Assembly (NCBI RefSeq): GCF_001403735.1
Contig: NZ_CXPG01000021.1
Location: 124,001-188,000, forward strand
Origin: Jannaschia rubra
Lineage (GTDB): Bacteria; Pseudomonadota; Alphaproteobacteria; Rhodobacterales; Rhodobacteraceae
DNA length: 64,000 nt
Reading direction: 5' to 3'
The translations under genes were made by a program, and so were the position numbers. Positions 18,249-26,996 of the stretch are shown piece by piece. The notes under the pieces are model-generated. The model searched no databases, was not told the origin of the DNA, and was given only the letters and a program-made list of their open reading frames with translations. How positions within the stretch are numbered: position 1 is the stretch's first letter; each line of letters opens with the position of its first letter.

Positions 18249-19508
18249 TCAGGTTCGGATCGCGCCGTCGCCGGTCACGAGGTATTTGAAGCTGCAGAGC
18301 TGTTCGGCCCCCACCGGCCCCCGCGCATGCAGCTTGCCGGTGGCGATCCCGATCTCGGCGCCCATCCCGAACTCACCGCCGTCGGCGAATTGGGTCGACG
18401 CATTGTGCATCAGGATCGCGCTGTCCAATCGTTCGAAGAAACGGGCCACGGGGGCCGGATCCTCCGCCAGGATGCAATCGGTGTGCGATGACCCGTAGCG
18501 CCGGATATGCGCGATGGCATCGTCCACGTTATCAACAACTTTTGCCGCGATCTTCATGTCGAGAAATTCGGTTCCCCAGTCGTCTTCCGTCGCCTTGACC
18601 GACCCCCGCAGCCCGTCCCCTGCCCGCACCTCTACTCCCTCGGCGATCAGGTCGGCGACGATCCGGGCGCCAAGCCCCTCCGCAATGTCGCGATGGATCA
18701 GAAGGCATTCGGCGGCGCCACAGATGCCCGTGCGGCGGGTCTTGGCGTTCAGGATCACGCGGCGTGCCTTGTCAGGATCGGCGGAGGCATCGACGTAGAT
18801 GTGCACGATGCCTTCCAGATGCGCGAAGACGGGCACCCGGGCCTCCCGCTGGACCAGCCCCACGAGGCCGCGACCGCCGCGCGGCACGATCACGTCGATG
18901 TGGTCCACCGCGCGCAGCATGGCGCTGACGGCACCCCTGTCGCGGGTTGGGACGAGCTGAATGGCGGCTTCGGGCAAACCGGCAGCCCGAAGCCCCGCAA
19001 CCATGGCGGCATGGATCGCATGGCTCGAATGGAAGGACTCCGATCCGCCCCGCAGGATCACGGCATTGCCCGCCTTGAGGCAGAGCGCCCCCGCGTCCGC
19101 CGTGACGTTGGGCCGGGATTCGTAGATCACGCCGACCACGCCCAGCGGCGTCGCGACGCGGCGGATGGTCAGGCCGTTCGGCCGCTCCCATTCGGCCAGC
19201 ACACGCCCGACCGGATCGGGCTGGGCGGCGATGGCGCGCAAGCTGCCGACGATGCCGTCCACTCGCCCGGCGTCCAGCCGCAGCCGGTCCATCATCGCGT
19301 CCGTCAGGCCGCGATTCCGCCCCACGGCAAGATCGCGCTCGTTCGCCTCCAGAACGGCATCCCGTGTATCGGCCAGAGTCTCGGCAGCGGCCTCCAGCGC
19401 GGCGCGCTTGCGGTCCGCGGGGGCGCAGGACAGGTCGGCGGCCGCGGCACGGGCGACGGTGCCGATCCCGTGCATCATAAGGTCGATGTCGTCGATGCTG
19501 TCGGTCAT
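18249..19508 (-). CDS. proA: Gamma-glutamyl phosphate reductase ProA
   Basis: ProA catalyses the second step of proline synthesis, reducing gamma-glutamyl phosphate to glutamate semialdehyde with NADPH. The 419-residue protein has the family N-terminus ([17 protein letters not shown]). It also has [23 protein letters not shown], a catalytic cysteine region [15 protein letters not shown], and the C-terminal block [19 protein letters not shown]. Its ATG overlaps the proB stop by one base (TGATG), so the two enzymes of the pathway are translationally coupled. Confidence 0.97.
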   Translation of the reverse strand: MTDSIDDIDLMMHGIGTVARAAAADLSCAPADRKRAALEAAAETLADTRDAVLEANERDLAVGRNRGLTDAMMDRLRLDAGRVDGIVGSLRAIAAQPDPVGRVLAEWERPNGLTIRRVATPLGVVGVIYESRPNVTADAGALCLKAGNAVILRGGSESFHSSHAIHAAMVAGLRAAGLPEAAIQLVPTRDRGAVSAMLRAVDHIDVIVPRGGRGLVGLVQREARVPVFAHLEGIVHIYVDASADPDKARRVILNAKTRRTGICGAAECLLIHRDIAEGLGARIVADLIAEGVEVRAGDGLRGSVKATEDDWGTEFLDMKIAAKVVDNVDDAIAHIRRYGSSHTDCILAEDPAPVARFFERLDSAILMHNASTQFADGGEFGMGAEIGIATGKLHARGPVGAEQLCSFKYLVTGDGAIRT

Positions 19509-20620
19509 CAGAGGGCCATGTCGTCGCGGTGGATCAGGGCGGCCCGTCCCGCATAGCCCAGCCGGGCCGCGATGTCACCGGATCGCAGCCCCCGGATGCT
19601 GCGCGCCTCATCGGCGGTATAGCGGATCAGACCCTGCCCCATCTTGCGGCCGTCCGGTCCTTCGATGGCGACCGGATCGCCCCGTCCGAAAGTGCCGCCT
19701 ACAAAGGTGACGCCCGCGGGCAGGAGCGACTTGCCCGCCGTCAGCGCCTGCGCAGCACCGGGGTCGATCGCGATAGTGCCGCGCGACTTCATCGATGCGA
19801 TCCACCGCTTTCGCGCCGCCTGCGGGTCGCCCTTGGCCGTGAACCACGTCGCCTGCGCCCCCTGCGCCAGCGCCGACAGGGGGCGGTCGCAGCCCAGCGT
19901 GATCGCAAGCGCGCAGCCCGCGTCGGTCGCCGTCCTCGCGGCCATGACCTTGGTGATCATGCCGCCTTTGGACAGGCCCGATACACCGTCGCCCGCCATG
20001 GCGGTAATGTCGTCGTCGATGGCCTCGACAACGGGCAGGTGCCGGGCGGAAGCGTCGAGGTTGGGGTTCGCGGTATAGAGGCCGTCGACGTCGGACAGGA
20101 GGACACAGACATCCGCCCCCGCCATCGCCGCGACCTGCGCGGCCAACCGGTCATTGTCGCCGAACCGGATTTCGTCTGTGGCGATCGTGTCGTTTTCGTT
20201 GACGACGGGGATGACGCCGAGCGCCAGCAGCGTCTCGAAGGTCGCGCGCATGTTGAGATAGCGGCGCCTGTCCTCGCTGTCGTCGAGCGTCAGCAGGACC
20301 TGTGCGGCCATCAAGGGCGCCAGCGCCGCCTCGTAGGCCGCGGCGAGCCTGATCTGCCCCACGGCGGCGGCGGCCTGCGACTGTTCGATGCTGAGCGGCG
20401 GCACCAGGCCCAGCCCCCGACGGCCGAGCGCGATGGAGCCAGACGACACCAGGATCACGTCGCGTCCCCCTGCCCGCAGACCCGCCACGTCGGACGCCAA
20501 CCCGCGCAGCCAGTCGGCCCGCAGCGCGCCGGTGTCGCGGTCGACGAGCAGGGCCGATCCGATCTTGACGACGATCCGCCGGGCCCCGTCCAAAGGCGAT
20601 CCGGTCAGAGCGGCGACCAA
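19508..20620 (-). CDS. proB: Glutamate 5-kinase ProB
   Basis: ProB phosphorylates glutamate as the first, feedback-regulated step of proline synthesis. The 370-residue protein has the amino-acid kinase fold ([58 protein letters not shown]). A C-terminal PUA domain starts near residue 275 ([25 protein letters not shown]). It overlaps the end of obgE by 16 bp and proA by 1 bp, so it belongs to the rplU-rpmA-GNAT-obgE-proBA cluster. Confidence 0.97.
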   Translation of the reverse strand: MVAALTGSPLDGARRIVVKIGSALLVDRDTGALRADWLRGLASDVAGLRAGGRDVILVSSGSIALGRRGLGLVPPLSIEQSQAAAAVGQIRLAAAYEAALAPLMAAQVLLTLDDSEDRRRYLNMRATFETLLALGVIPVVNENDTIATDEIRFGDNDRLAAQVAAMAGADVCVLLSDVDGLYTANPNLDASARHLPVVEAIDDDITAMAGDGVSGLSKGGMITKVMAARTATDAGCALAITLGCDRPLSALAQGAQATWFTAKGDPQAARKRWIASMKSRGTIAIDPGAAQALTAGKSLLPAGVTFVGGTFGRGDPVAIEGPDGRKMGQGLIRYTADEARSIRGLRSGDIAARLGYAGRAALIHRDDMAL

Positions 20621-21648
20621 GGCGTCTCCCCCGTGTCGTCCTCCGACGGTGTGCCGGGGGCGGCCTTTCCGATCATGACGCGCAGGGCGCGCAGCACCTC
20701 GGTCACGCCCTCGCCCGAGACGCCTGACATGGCCATGACCTCGGCCCCGGCGGCTTCCGACAGGGCCGCGCGCTTCTCGGCCAGCTCCTTCGTCGGAATG
20801 GAATCGACCTTGTTGAGAACGGTGAGCCGCGCCTTGTCGACCAACCCCTCGCCATACATCTCGAGCTCGGTGACGATGGTCTGATAGTCGGCCACGACAT
20901 CCGCCGCCGTGCCATCCACCAGATGCAACAGTGCGCCGGACCGCTCCACATGGCCAAGGAAGCGGTCGCCCAGGCCCCGGCCTTCGTGCGCACCCTCGAT
21001 CAAGCCGGGAATATCGGCCACCACGAATTCCACGCCGTCCACACCGACGATGCCCAGGTTCGGCACGAGCGTCGTGAACGGGTAGTCCGCGATCTTGGGC
21101 CGCGCGTTCGACGTGGCTGCGAGGAAGGTCGACTTGCCCGCGTTGGGCAGGCCCAGCAGCCCCACGTCGGCGATCAGCTTGAGCCGCAGCCAGATTTCCC
21201 GCTCCACCCCCGGCTGGCCGGGGTTGGCCCGGCGCGGTGCCTGGTTCGTGGACGATTTGAAATGCTGGTTGCCGAAGCCGCCGTTGCCGCCCTTGGCCAG
21301 CACGATGCGCTGGCCCGGCTCCGTGAGGTCGGCGATCACCGTCTCCTGATCCTCGTCCAGGATCTCGGTGCCCACGGGGACGCGCAGAACGATGTCGTCG
21401 CCATCCTTGCCGGTGCGCTGACGGCCCATGCCGCCCTGCCCCGACTTGGCGAAGAAATGCTGCTGATAGCGGAAGTCGATCAGGGTGTTCAGTCCCTCGA
21501 CCGTCTCGACGATGACGTCGCCGCCGCGCCCGCCGTTGCCGCCGTCGGGTCCGCCGAATTCGACGTATTTCTCACGCCGGAACGAGATCGCACCGGAGCC
21601 GCCGCTGCCCGAGCGGATGTAGACGCGGGCCAGATCGAGGAATTTCAT
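20605..21648 (-). CDS. obgE: GTPase ObgE/CgtA
   Basis: Obg is a GTPase that binds the 50S subunit late in assembly. The 347-residue protein has the glycine-rich Obg domain (1-158: [44 protein letters not shown]). A G domain follows, with G1 GLPNAGKST and G3 DIPGLIEGA. After the G domain only a short acidic tail remains, so the C-terminal OCT domain of some Obg proteins is absent, as is usual in this group. It is in the conserved rplU-rpmA-obgE order and overlaps proB. Confidence 0.97.
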   Translation of the reverse strand: MKFLDLARVYIRSGSGGSGAISFRREKYVEFGGPDGGNGGRGGDVIVETVEGLNTLIDFRYQQHFFAKSGQGGMGRQRTGKDGDDIVLRVPVGTEILDEDQETVIADLTEPGQRIVLAKGGNGGFGNQHFKSSTNQAPRRANPGQPGVEREIWLRLKLIADVGLLGLPNAGKSTFLAATSNARPKIADYPFTTLVPNLGIVGVDGVEFVVADIPGLIEGAHEGRGLGDRFLGHVERSGALLHLVDGTAADVVADYQTIVTELEMYGEGLVDKARLTVLNKVDSIPTKELAEKRAALSEAAGAEVMAMSGVSGEGVTEVLRALRVMIGKAAPGTPSEDDTGETPWSPL

Positions 21649-21684
21649 GTCCTGCCCTTACGCCCCGCAGGTCGCGGCCTCAAG

Positions 21685-22272
21685 TCACCTGTCGGCCGGC
21701 GCACCCTCGGCCATCTGCCGCATGTAGGTCCAGGTCGGAACGACTGCGCCGCGGGCAACGCAAAACGTCTCGGCATCGCCGATGTAGTCGAAGCCCGCGT
21801 TGGTCAGGACCCGCGCCGATGCGGGGTTGTCCTGAAAGATGGTGCCGAAGATCTGCCGACGATTCAACGGATTGGCCGCTACCAGGGCCGTCACCGCCTC
21901 CGACGCGATACCTGCGTTCCAGACGATCGGAGCGACCCAGAAGCCGATTTCCGCCTGATCCCGGTCCATCGTCTTGAGGCTGATGATGCCGACGAGTTCG
22001 TCAAGCTCCGCCTTGGACGCATCCATCGCCCAGACGGTATCGTCCCCCTGCCCCGCCAAGACGCGCGTGACGAAGGCATCGGTCGCGCCCGGCGGAAGCG
22101 GATGCGGAATCGACGAGGTGTTGGACGCGACGCGCTTGTCGCCGGCATAGAGGTCGATCAGGCCCATGTCCGACCGCCGCAGGGGCCGTAGGGTCAGCCG
22201 GCTCGTCTGGATCGCCGGCTGCGCCTGCGTCGTCACGGTGTCGGAGCGGTGGGGGGCACGCTGGGGCGTCAT
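21685..22272 (-). CDS. GNAT-family N-acetyltransferase (RimJ/RimL type)
   Basis: This 195-residue protein has the GNAT acetyltransferase fold of the RimJ/RimL subgroup. It shows QTSRLTLRPLRRSDMGLIDLY at the start of the fold, EIGFWVAPIVWNAGIASEAVTALVAA around the acetyl-CoA binding strand, and DNPASARVLTNAGFDYIGDAE, the typical NxxSxxvLxxxGF motif. The first roughly 20 residues look dispensable, and a later start (GTG at residue 13) is possible. It lies between rpmA and obgE, a usual place for such a gene in Rhodobacteraceae. The acetylated substrate is unknown. Confidence 0.88.
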   Translation of the reverse strand: MTPQRAPHRSDTVTTQAQPAIQTSRLTLRPLRRSDMGLIDLYAGDKRVASNTSSIPHPLPPGATDAFVTRVLAGQGDDTVWAMDASKAELDELVGIISLKTMDRDQAEIGFWVAPIVWNAGIASEAVTALVAANPLNRRQIFGTIFQDNPASARVLTNAGFDYIGDAETFCVARGAVVPTWTYMRQMAEGAPADR

Positions 22273-22604
22273 GTCGGACCTGCAGGCGAGGAGCGGAAGG
22301 AAACAGCGGCCGCTGCAAACGTCCGCCTAGAACAACATGGCCACGAACCGCGGCGGTTTGAAGGCGATGGCCGATCATGCTGCAGCCCGATCCGTTCAAA
22401 TCACGTCCTTTGTCCGGGCCGGCCCGGAGGACGCGGATAGCGCCCGAGGCCGAGAACGGACGGTCTCGCCATCATACCGTACGGGATGACCGATCGAGAG
22501 AGCCACCGATGGGGGATCCATCTGTCAGTCGCCATTTCCGACTGCAAACGACACGGGGGACCGACCTTCGCCGATCCCCCGATATCCAAACCGTCAAGAT
22601 CGGC
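22273..22604. other. 332-bp gap between the GNAT gene and rpmA
   Basis: No coding sequence is supported here. An inverted repeat GGGGGA...TCCCCC lies at the rpmA end but has no T-run, so it is at best a weak terminator for rplU-rpmA. The gap presumably carries the promoter of the GNAT-obgE-proBA part of the cluster. I cannot identify convincing -35/-10 boxes. Confidence 0.5.
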
Positions 22605-22874
22605 TTATTCGGCAGCCTCGGCCCGCGGCAGGACGCTGATGAAGGTGCGTCCCTTGAAGCCCTTGCGGAAGGTCACGGCGCCATCCGTCGTGGCAAAGAT
22701 CGTGTGATCGCGACCCAGGCCCACGCCCTCGCCCGGCCACCACTTGGTGCCGCGCTGACGCACGATGATGTTGCCCGCAATGGCCTGCTGGCCCCCGAAC
22801 AGCTTCACACCCAGACGACGGCCGGCGGAATCGCGGCCGTTGCGGGAGGAACCACCGGCTTTCTTGTGTGCCAT
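22605..22874 (-). CDS. rpmA: 50S ribosomal protein L27
   Basis: This is large-subunit protein L27, which reaches toward the peptidyl transferase centre. The 89-residue protein starts [20 protein letters not shown] and continues [25 protein letters not shown], matching the family along its length. There is no N-terminal pre-sequence of the Firmicutes type. It is 6 bp downstream of the L21 gene in the usual rplU-rpmA operon. Confidence 0.98.
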   Translation of the reverse strand: MAHKKAGGSSRNGRDSAGRRLGVKLFGGQQAIAGNIIVRQRGTKWWPGEGVGLGRDHTIFATTDGAVTFRKGFKGRTFISVLPRAEAAE

Positions 22875-22880
22875 GAGATA

Positions 22881-23624
22881 TTACTCCTGTTCTGCGGCGA
22901 ACTGCTTCGCCTGATCGATCCAGCCGTCGCGCTCGATCCGGCCCTTGAACGACAGCTTGTCGTCCATGTAGGCGATCTCATCCGAACCCCAGGCGATGAT
23001 CTGGTCGAAGTGATAGACGCCGTTGTCGTGCAGCAGGCTCTCCAGCTTGGGACCAACGCCCGAGATCTTCTTCAGGTCGTCGGCCTTCCCGCCACGCGCT
23101 TCGGTCAGCAGGTTATCGGGGCGAGTTCCGATCGTCGCCTCCGTATCGTCCACAGCCTTCGTCGGAGCGGCCTTTGCGGGCGCATCCTTCTTGGCTGCAG
23201 GCTTCGACGCGCCCTTCACCGGCTTGTTCGACGCAGCCGGCATGGCCGCGAGATCGGCCGCCGACAGCGAGCCTGTGCCCACGGCCGCCTTCACGCCCGA
23301 CGCGTCCGCGCCCGAGGCGAGGATGTCCGTTACCCGCAACAGCGTCAGCTTCTGCCGGTGGCCCTTGGTGCGCTTGGACGAGTGCTTTCGCCGGCGCTTG
23401 ACGAAATGGATCAGCTTCTCGCCCTTGATCTGGTCGATCACGTCGGCCTGGACGGCGGCGCCTTCAATCAGGGGGGCGCCGATGGTCATCGTGTCGCCAC
23501 CGATCATCAGCACGTCGTTGAACTGGACCTTCTCGCCCGCTTCCGCGGCCAGACGTTCCACGCGAAGCACGTCGCCCGCGGCGACCCGGTATTGCTTCCC
23601 ACCGGTTTTCAGAACGGCGAACAT
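22881..23624 (-). CDS. rplU: 50S ribosomal protein L21 with C-terminal helix-hairpin-helix extension
   Basis: Residues 1 to about 103 are ribosomal protein L21 (MFAVLKTGGKQYRVAAGDVL, then KRRRKHSSKRTKGHRQ). The protein then continues far beyond the usual 100-105 residues, to 247. A linker rich in Ala, Lys and Pro (about 104-178) leads to a compact domain at 180-247 (22884-23087) with the helix-hairpin-helix core ISGVGPKLESLLHDNGVYHF. Similar tails occur on NuoE-type and other proteins of Rhodobacteraceae. The ATG at 23624 has an AGGAGAG ribosome binding site, so the longer frame from 23768 is rejected. The role of the tail is unknown; it may bind nucleic acid. Confidence 0.94.
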   Translation of the reverse strand: MFAVLKTGGKQYRVAAGDVLRVERLAAEAGEKVQFNDVLMIGGDTMTIGAPLIEGAAVQADVIDQIKGEKLIHFVKRRRKHSSKRTKGHRQKLTLLRVTDILASGADASGVKAAVGTGSLSAADLAAMPAASNKPVKGASKPAAKKDAPAKAAPTKAVDDTEATIGTRPDNLLTEARGGKADDLKKISGVGPKLESLLHDNGVYHFDQIIAWGSDEIAYMDDKLSFKGRIERDGWIDQAKQFAAEQE

Positions 23625-23846
23625 CCGTTCTCTCCTTTGTGTCCATCGCGCCCTGCGGTCCCCCGGTCGGGGCGTTGACGGCACGGTCCCACAGGACGTC
23701 GCACCACCTCGGACAGCGGCCCCGTGATGGGGCATGTATGAATGGCAATGGGCCGCAAGAATCCTCACGGCCCACGCGCGGTCTATTCCATGCTACCCTC
23801 CTGGGTGTCAAGCGACGCGCCGATCACGATAATCCACACGATCCTC

Positions 23847-23875
23847 TTGCAGCCCCCGCGCCGCTTGCCTAAAGA
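23847..23875 (+). promoter_or_regulatory. Promoter for tRNA-Ser
   Basis: TTGCAG (23847-23852) and TAAAGA (23870-23875) are separated by 17 bp. They end 17 bp before the first base of the tRNA, the right distance for a short leader. Supported by spacing and position only. Confidence 0.55.
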
Positions 23876-23892
23876 CGCGCCACCACCCGTGC

Positions 23893-23982
23893 GGAGAGGT
23901 GCCGGAGTGGTCGAACGGGACGGTTTCGAAAACCGTTGTGGATGAAAGTCTACCCAGGGTTCGAATCCCTGTCTCTCCGCCA
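23893..23982 (+). tRNA. tRNA-Ser (anticodon CGA)
   Basis: This 90-nt class II tRNA has its CCA end encoded (23980-23982). The acceptor stem is GGAGAGG paired with TCTCTCC at 23972-23978. The anticodon stem is ACGGT/ACCGT with loop TTCGAAA, giving anticodon CGA at 23927-23929, which reads UCG. A long variable arm follows, then the T loop GGTTCGAATCC. It stands alone between the L21 promoter region and the EF-hand gene. Confidence 0.97.
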
Positions 23983-24066
23983 CTTGACCCGGCATGTTTC
24001 CATTTGGTTCGTCCCTGCCTTGGTTTCGGGCAGGCGACGCATGGCCGCCCGCCCGTCGACAGGGGT

Positions 24067-24606
24067 TCAGCCGCGGCGGCCGCGGTCACGAGGAGTTAGG
24101 GCTCCGTCGTCGTCTCGGTCCACCCGCTTGACGATGTCGCCGAACCTTGCGTCCATCTCCCCGTCCGTGATGACGCCGTCGCCATCCGCGTCCAGGTTCT
24201 GGAACGCATCGACCATCCGCGACCGGGTAAATTCGCGATAGAGTGTGTCGAACTCCTCGATGCTCAGCGCTCCATCGCCGGAAGCGTCGGCCTCACCGAC
24301 CTTCATTGCGCGATACGCGTCGATCTCGGCCTGGGTAACCGATCCGTTGCCATCGGCATCGATGTCGGCGAAAACGGCGGCGAACATTCCGGACCCGCCA
24401 TGTCGACCGGCTTGCCGGCCGCCGCGATGTCCGCGATCACCGCGGTCTCCACGCATCTCGCCGCGATCGCCGCGCATCTCGGCACGGGTTTCGGCCGCGG
24501 GACGGTTGGGATCGGCGGGCGCGGTCTGCGCCGTCGCCATGAACGCTCCCGTTCCGGCCAGTGCGATCGCGAGGACACTCACGGGAAGGTACTTCAGGGT
24601 TTTCAT
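24067..24606 (-). CDS. Exported EF-hand calcium-binding protein
   Basis: This 179-residue protein has a signal peptide (MKTLKYLPVSVLAIALAGTG, cleavage after ATAQ), so it is likely periplasmic. A basic, Gly/Arg/Asp-rich stretch with MRGDRG repeats (44-72) precedes four EF-hand-like calcium loops. These are D83-E94 (DADGNGSVTQAE), D107-E118 (DASGDGALSIEE), D139-E150 (DADGDGVITDGE) and a shorter one from D163. It is divergent from the two-component genes starting at 24844. The 237-bp region between them holds three GTTTGTC elements, so it may be a target of that system. Calcium buffering or sensing is inferred from the loops, not shown. Confidence 0.85.
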   Translation of the reverse strand: MKTLKYLPVSVLAIALAGTGAFMATAQTAPADPNRPAAETRAEMRGDRGEMRGDRGDRGHRGGRQAGRHGGSGMFAAVFADIDADGNGSVTQAEIDAYRAMKVGEADASGDGALSIEEFDTLYREFTRSRMVDAFQNLDADGDGVITDGEMDARFGDIVKRVDRDDDGALTPRDRGRRG

Positions 24607-24684
24607 TGTCTCGTCCTTTCACATTTCACGTCGGAGACGCCTTGGCCTCCGATGTTCCCCATATGGCGCATGGCGGGCCACAAG

Positions 24685-24755
24685 GTTTGTCAGCCCGTGG
24701 CCCGGTTTGTCGTCGATCGTCGCGACAGGTCCGGCTGATACGATCTGCGACAAAC
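24685..24755. promoter_or_regulatory. Three GTTTGTC elements in the EF-hand / two-component intergenic region
   Basis: GTTTGTC occurs at 24685-24691 and again at 24705-24711, two direct copies exactly 20 bp apart (both within GGTTTGTC). A third, inverted copy GACAAAC lies at 24749-24755. Spacing of two helical turns suits a DNA-binding dimer such as an OmpR-family regulator. The adjacent response regulator is the natural candidate. Confidence 0.45.
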
Positions 24756-24843
24756 AATCCGACCCGGGATCGACAGCCGGGGGGAAAAATGAGGTATCCC
24801 TTCCGGTGAATCGATCCCGCCGCCTCGCTCTAAGGAACACGTC

Positions 24844-25557
24844 CTGGAATCGTCCGACCCGCAGATCCTGATCGTCGACGACGCCCGCGACATCCGCGAG
24901 CCGCTGGGCCAGTACCTGCGCCGGCAGGGGTTTCGCACGCGGCTCGCCGCCAATGCCGGCGAAGCGCGGCGGATCGTGGACGAGACCCGGTCGGCGCTGG
25001 TCGTGCTCGACATCATGATGCCGGGAGAGGACGGATTGAGCCTTTGCCGCTGGCTCGTCTCGCGCGGCGGCCCGCCGGTCATCCTGCTGACCGCGATGAC
25101 CGATGAGACCGACCGGATCGTCGGCCTGGAACTGGGCGCCGACGACTATCTCGTCAAACCGTTCAACCCGCGCGAGCTGTTGGCGCGCATCCGGGCCGTG
25201 CTGCGCCGCGCGCCTCCGCCCGAACAGAAGGTCGCGTCGGGGCGGCGGCGGTTCGGCGGATGGATGCACGACCCCGCCGCCCTCTCCCTGCTGCACGAGG
25301 ACGGGCGCGCGGTGGAGATCACCTCCGGCGAAAGCCGCCTTCTGGGCGTCCTGCTCGATCACCCGCACGTCGTCCTGAGCCGCGACCGCCTGCTCGACCT
25401 GACGGTGGGGCGCGACGCGAGGGCCTATGATCGCGCCATCGACAACACGGTGAGCCGCCTGCGCCGCAAGATCGAGGCCGACCCCAAGGCGCCGCGCCTG
25501 ATCGCGACGGAATGGGGCGGCGGCTATCGGCTGGCCGTCGACGTGGCGGACGCATGA
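24844..25557 (+). CDS. OmpR-family two-component response regulator (apparent CTG start)
   Basis: This is a full-length response regulator of 237 residues if translation begins at the CTG at 24844. The receiver has D12-D13 (ILIVDDARDI), phosphoacceptor D56 (LVVLDIMMPG) and K105 (YLVKPFNPRE). A winged-helix DNA-binding domain follows (ITSGESRLLGVLLDHPHVVLSRDRLLD, then DNTVSRLRRKIEADPKAPRLI). No ATG, GTG or TTG lies in frame between the upstream stop at 24790 and the receiver start. AAGGA at 24832-24836 sits 7 nt before the CTG, which supports it. The first in-frame ATG (24976, GTG earlier at 24976-adjacent codons) would delete the phosphorylation acidic pair and is unlikely. It overlaps the kinase gene by 4 bp (ATGA). 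Confidence 0.88.
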   Translation: MESSDPQILIVDDARDIREPLGQYLRRQGFRTRLAANAGEARRIVDETRSALVVLDIMMPGEDGLSLCRWLVSRGGPPVILLTAMTDETDRIVGLELGADDYLVKPFNPRELLARIRAVLRRAPPPEQKVASGRRRFGGWMHDPAALSLLHEDGRAVEITSGESRLLGVLLDHPHVVLSRDRLLDLTVGRDARAYDRAIDNTVSRLRRKIEADPKAPRLIATEWGGGYRLAVDVADA

Positions 25558-26918
25558 GCGCCCTGCGCCGGTTCCGGCCCGACGGTCTCGGGGCACGCTT
25601 CGCCCTGCTTCTGGTGGTGGCGCTGGTCACGGCGAACCTGATCGCGCTGGCGCTCCTGTCGTTCGACCGGGCGCGGCAGGACCGGGCGGCCCTTGTCGAG
25701 CGCGAGGCGGAGCGCATCGTCTCGCTCGTGCCCGCGATCGAGGCGGTGGCCCCTGCGGTCCGGCGCGCCATCGCCCGCAATGCATCCACCCGGTTCTCCC
25801 GGGTGTCGGTCGATGCCGAGCCGCTCGTCGGTGACACCCCCCGCGCGCCCCGGTCCACGGCTTTGATGCGGCAGTTGATCGAAGCCCTCGGGGACCGTCC
25901 CCTGCGGGCGGCCGTGAGGGCGCGCCCCGACCGGGAAGGACAAGGCGGCCCGGCGATGATCGCCGTTTCCATCGCCTTATCGGTCCCTGAGGGCGAGGCG
26001 GCGCAATGGCTCAACGTGGTCTCGCGGGGGTACAGACGGCGGCCTGAGGGGCCGGACCAGGAAATATTCCTCATCGTCCTCGGGCTGTCGCTGGCCTTGG
26101 TCCTCGGCGCTGCATTGCTTTATGTGCGGCGGCTGACGCGACCCCTGCGGGAGCTGGCCGACGCCGCCCGCGCCGCGGGACGGGGCGACCGCACCGCGCG
26201 GGTGGCTGAGGCGGGCCCGCGCGAGATGCGGGATGCCGCTGCGGCCTTCAACGACATGCAGGGCCGCATCGCGCGTTTCGATGCCGAGCGGATGCGGACG
26301 CTCGCCGCCGTCGGCCACGACCTTCGCACGCCGATCACCAGCCTGCGCATCCGTGCCGAACTGCTGGAGGAGGCCGATGCCGCGCCGATGATCCGCACCC
26401 TGGACGAGATGACCGTGATGGCCGACGGGCTCGTCGCCTATGCGCGCGGCGCCAGAGATGCCGAGACGACGCGGGACATCGACCTCGCCGACCTTCTCCG
26501 CCGTCTTTGCGGGGAACGCGGCGCGGAATTCGACGGGACCAAAGCCGTTGCGGTGACAGGCCGACCGGTCGCGCTGCGCCGTGCCTTCGGGAACCTCGTC
26601 GACAACGCAGTTCGCTATGGCGGCAGAGCGCGGGTCCACCTGTCGCGGGATGGCCCGGATGCCGTCGTCACCGTGGAGGACGACGGCCCCGGCATTCCGC
26701 CGGAGCGTCTGGCCGCCGTTCTCGAACCCTTCGTGCGGGGCGACGACAGCCGCAGTGCGCAGACCGGCGGCGCGGGCCTCGGCCTGTCCATCGCGCAGAC
26801 CATCGTCGCGGCGCACGGCGGCGCGATCACGCTGGAAAACGGGGCCGAAGGCGGCCTGCGGGCGACCGTTCGCCTTCCGCGGACGAAAGGCGCGCGTTCC
26901 TCTCAGGCGGGGACATGA
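25554..26918 (+). CDS. Two-component sensor histidine kinase
   Basis: This 454-residue membrane kinase is the partner of the preceding response regulator; the ATG overlaps its stop (ATGA). Transmembrane helix 1 is at about 14-35, and a periplasmic sensor region of about 130 residues follows. Helix 2 is at about 171-191, then a HAMP domain (RRLTRPLRELADAARAAGRGD) and HisKA with H255 in VGHDLRTPITSL. The catalytic domain has NLVDNAVRYG, VEDDGPGIPP and GGAGLGLSIAQTIV. The layout resembles EnvZ-type kinases. The signal is unknown; the divergent EF-hand gene hints at a divalent cation or envelope cue. Confidence 0.93.
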   Translation: MSALRRFRPDGLGARFALLLVVALVTANLIALALLSFDRARQDRAALVEREAERIVSLVPAIEAVAPAVRRAIARNASTRFSRVSVDAEPLVGDTPRAPRSTALMRQLIEALGDRPLRAAVRARPDREGQGGPAMIAVSIALSVPEGEAAQWLNVVSRGYRRRPEGPDQEIFLIVLGLSLALVLGAALLYVRRLTRPLRELADAARAAGRGDRTARVAEAGPREMRDAAAAFNDMQGRIARFDAERMRTLAAVGHDLRTPITSLRIRAELLEEADAAPMIRTLDEMTVMADGLVAYARGARDAETTRDIDLADLLRRLCGERGAEFDGTKAVAVTGRPVALRRAFGNLVDNAVRYGGRARVHLSRDGPDAVVTVEDDGPGIPPERLAAVLEPFVRGDDSRSAQTGGAGLGLSIAQTIVAAHGGAITLENGAEGGLRATVRLPRTKGARSSQAGT

Positions 26919-26996
26919 GCATCCCTTGAGGCGTCCGTCGCTTCCCTTGACAGGTCGCCGCGCCTATCAAGGGCCGGACAGACAGGGGAGGCCCGC

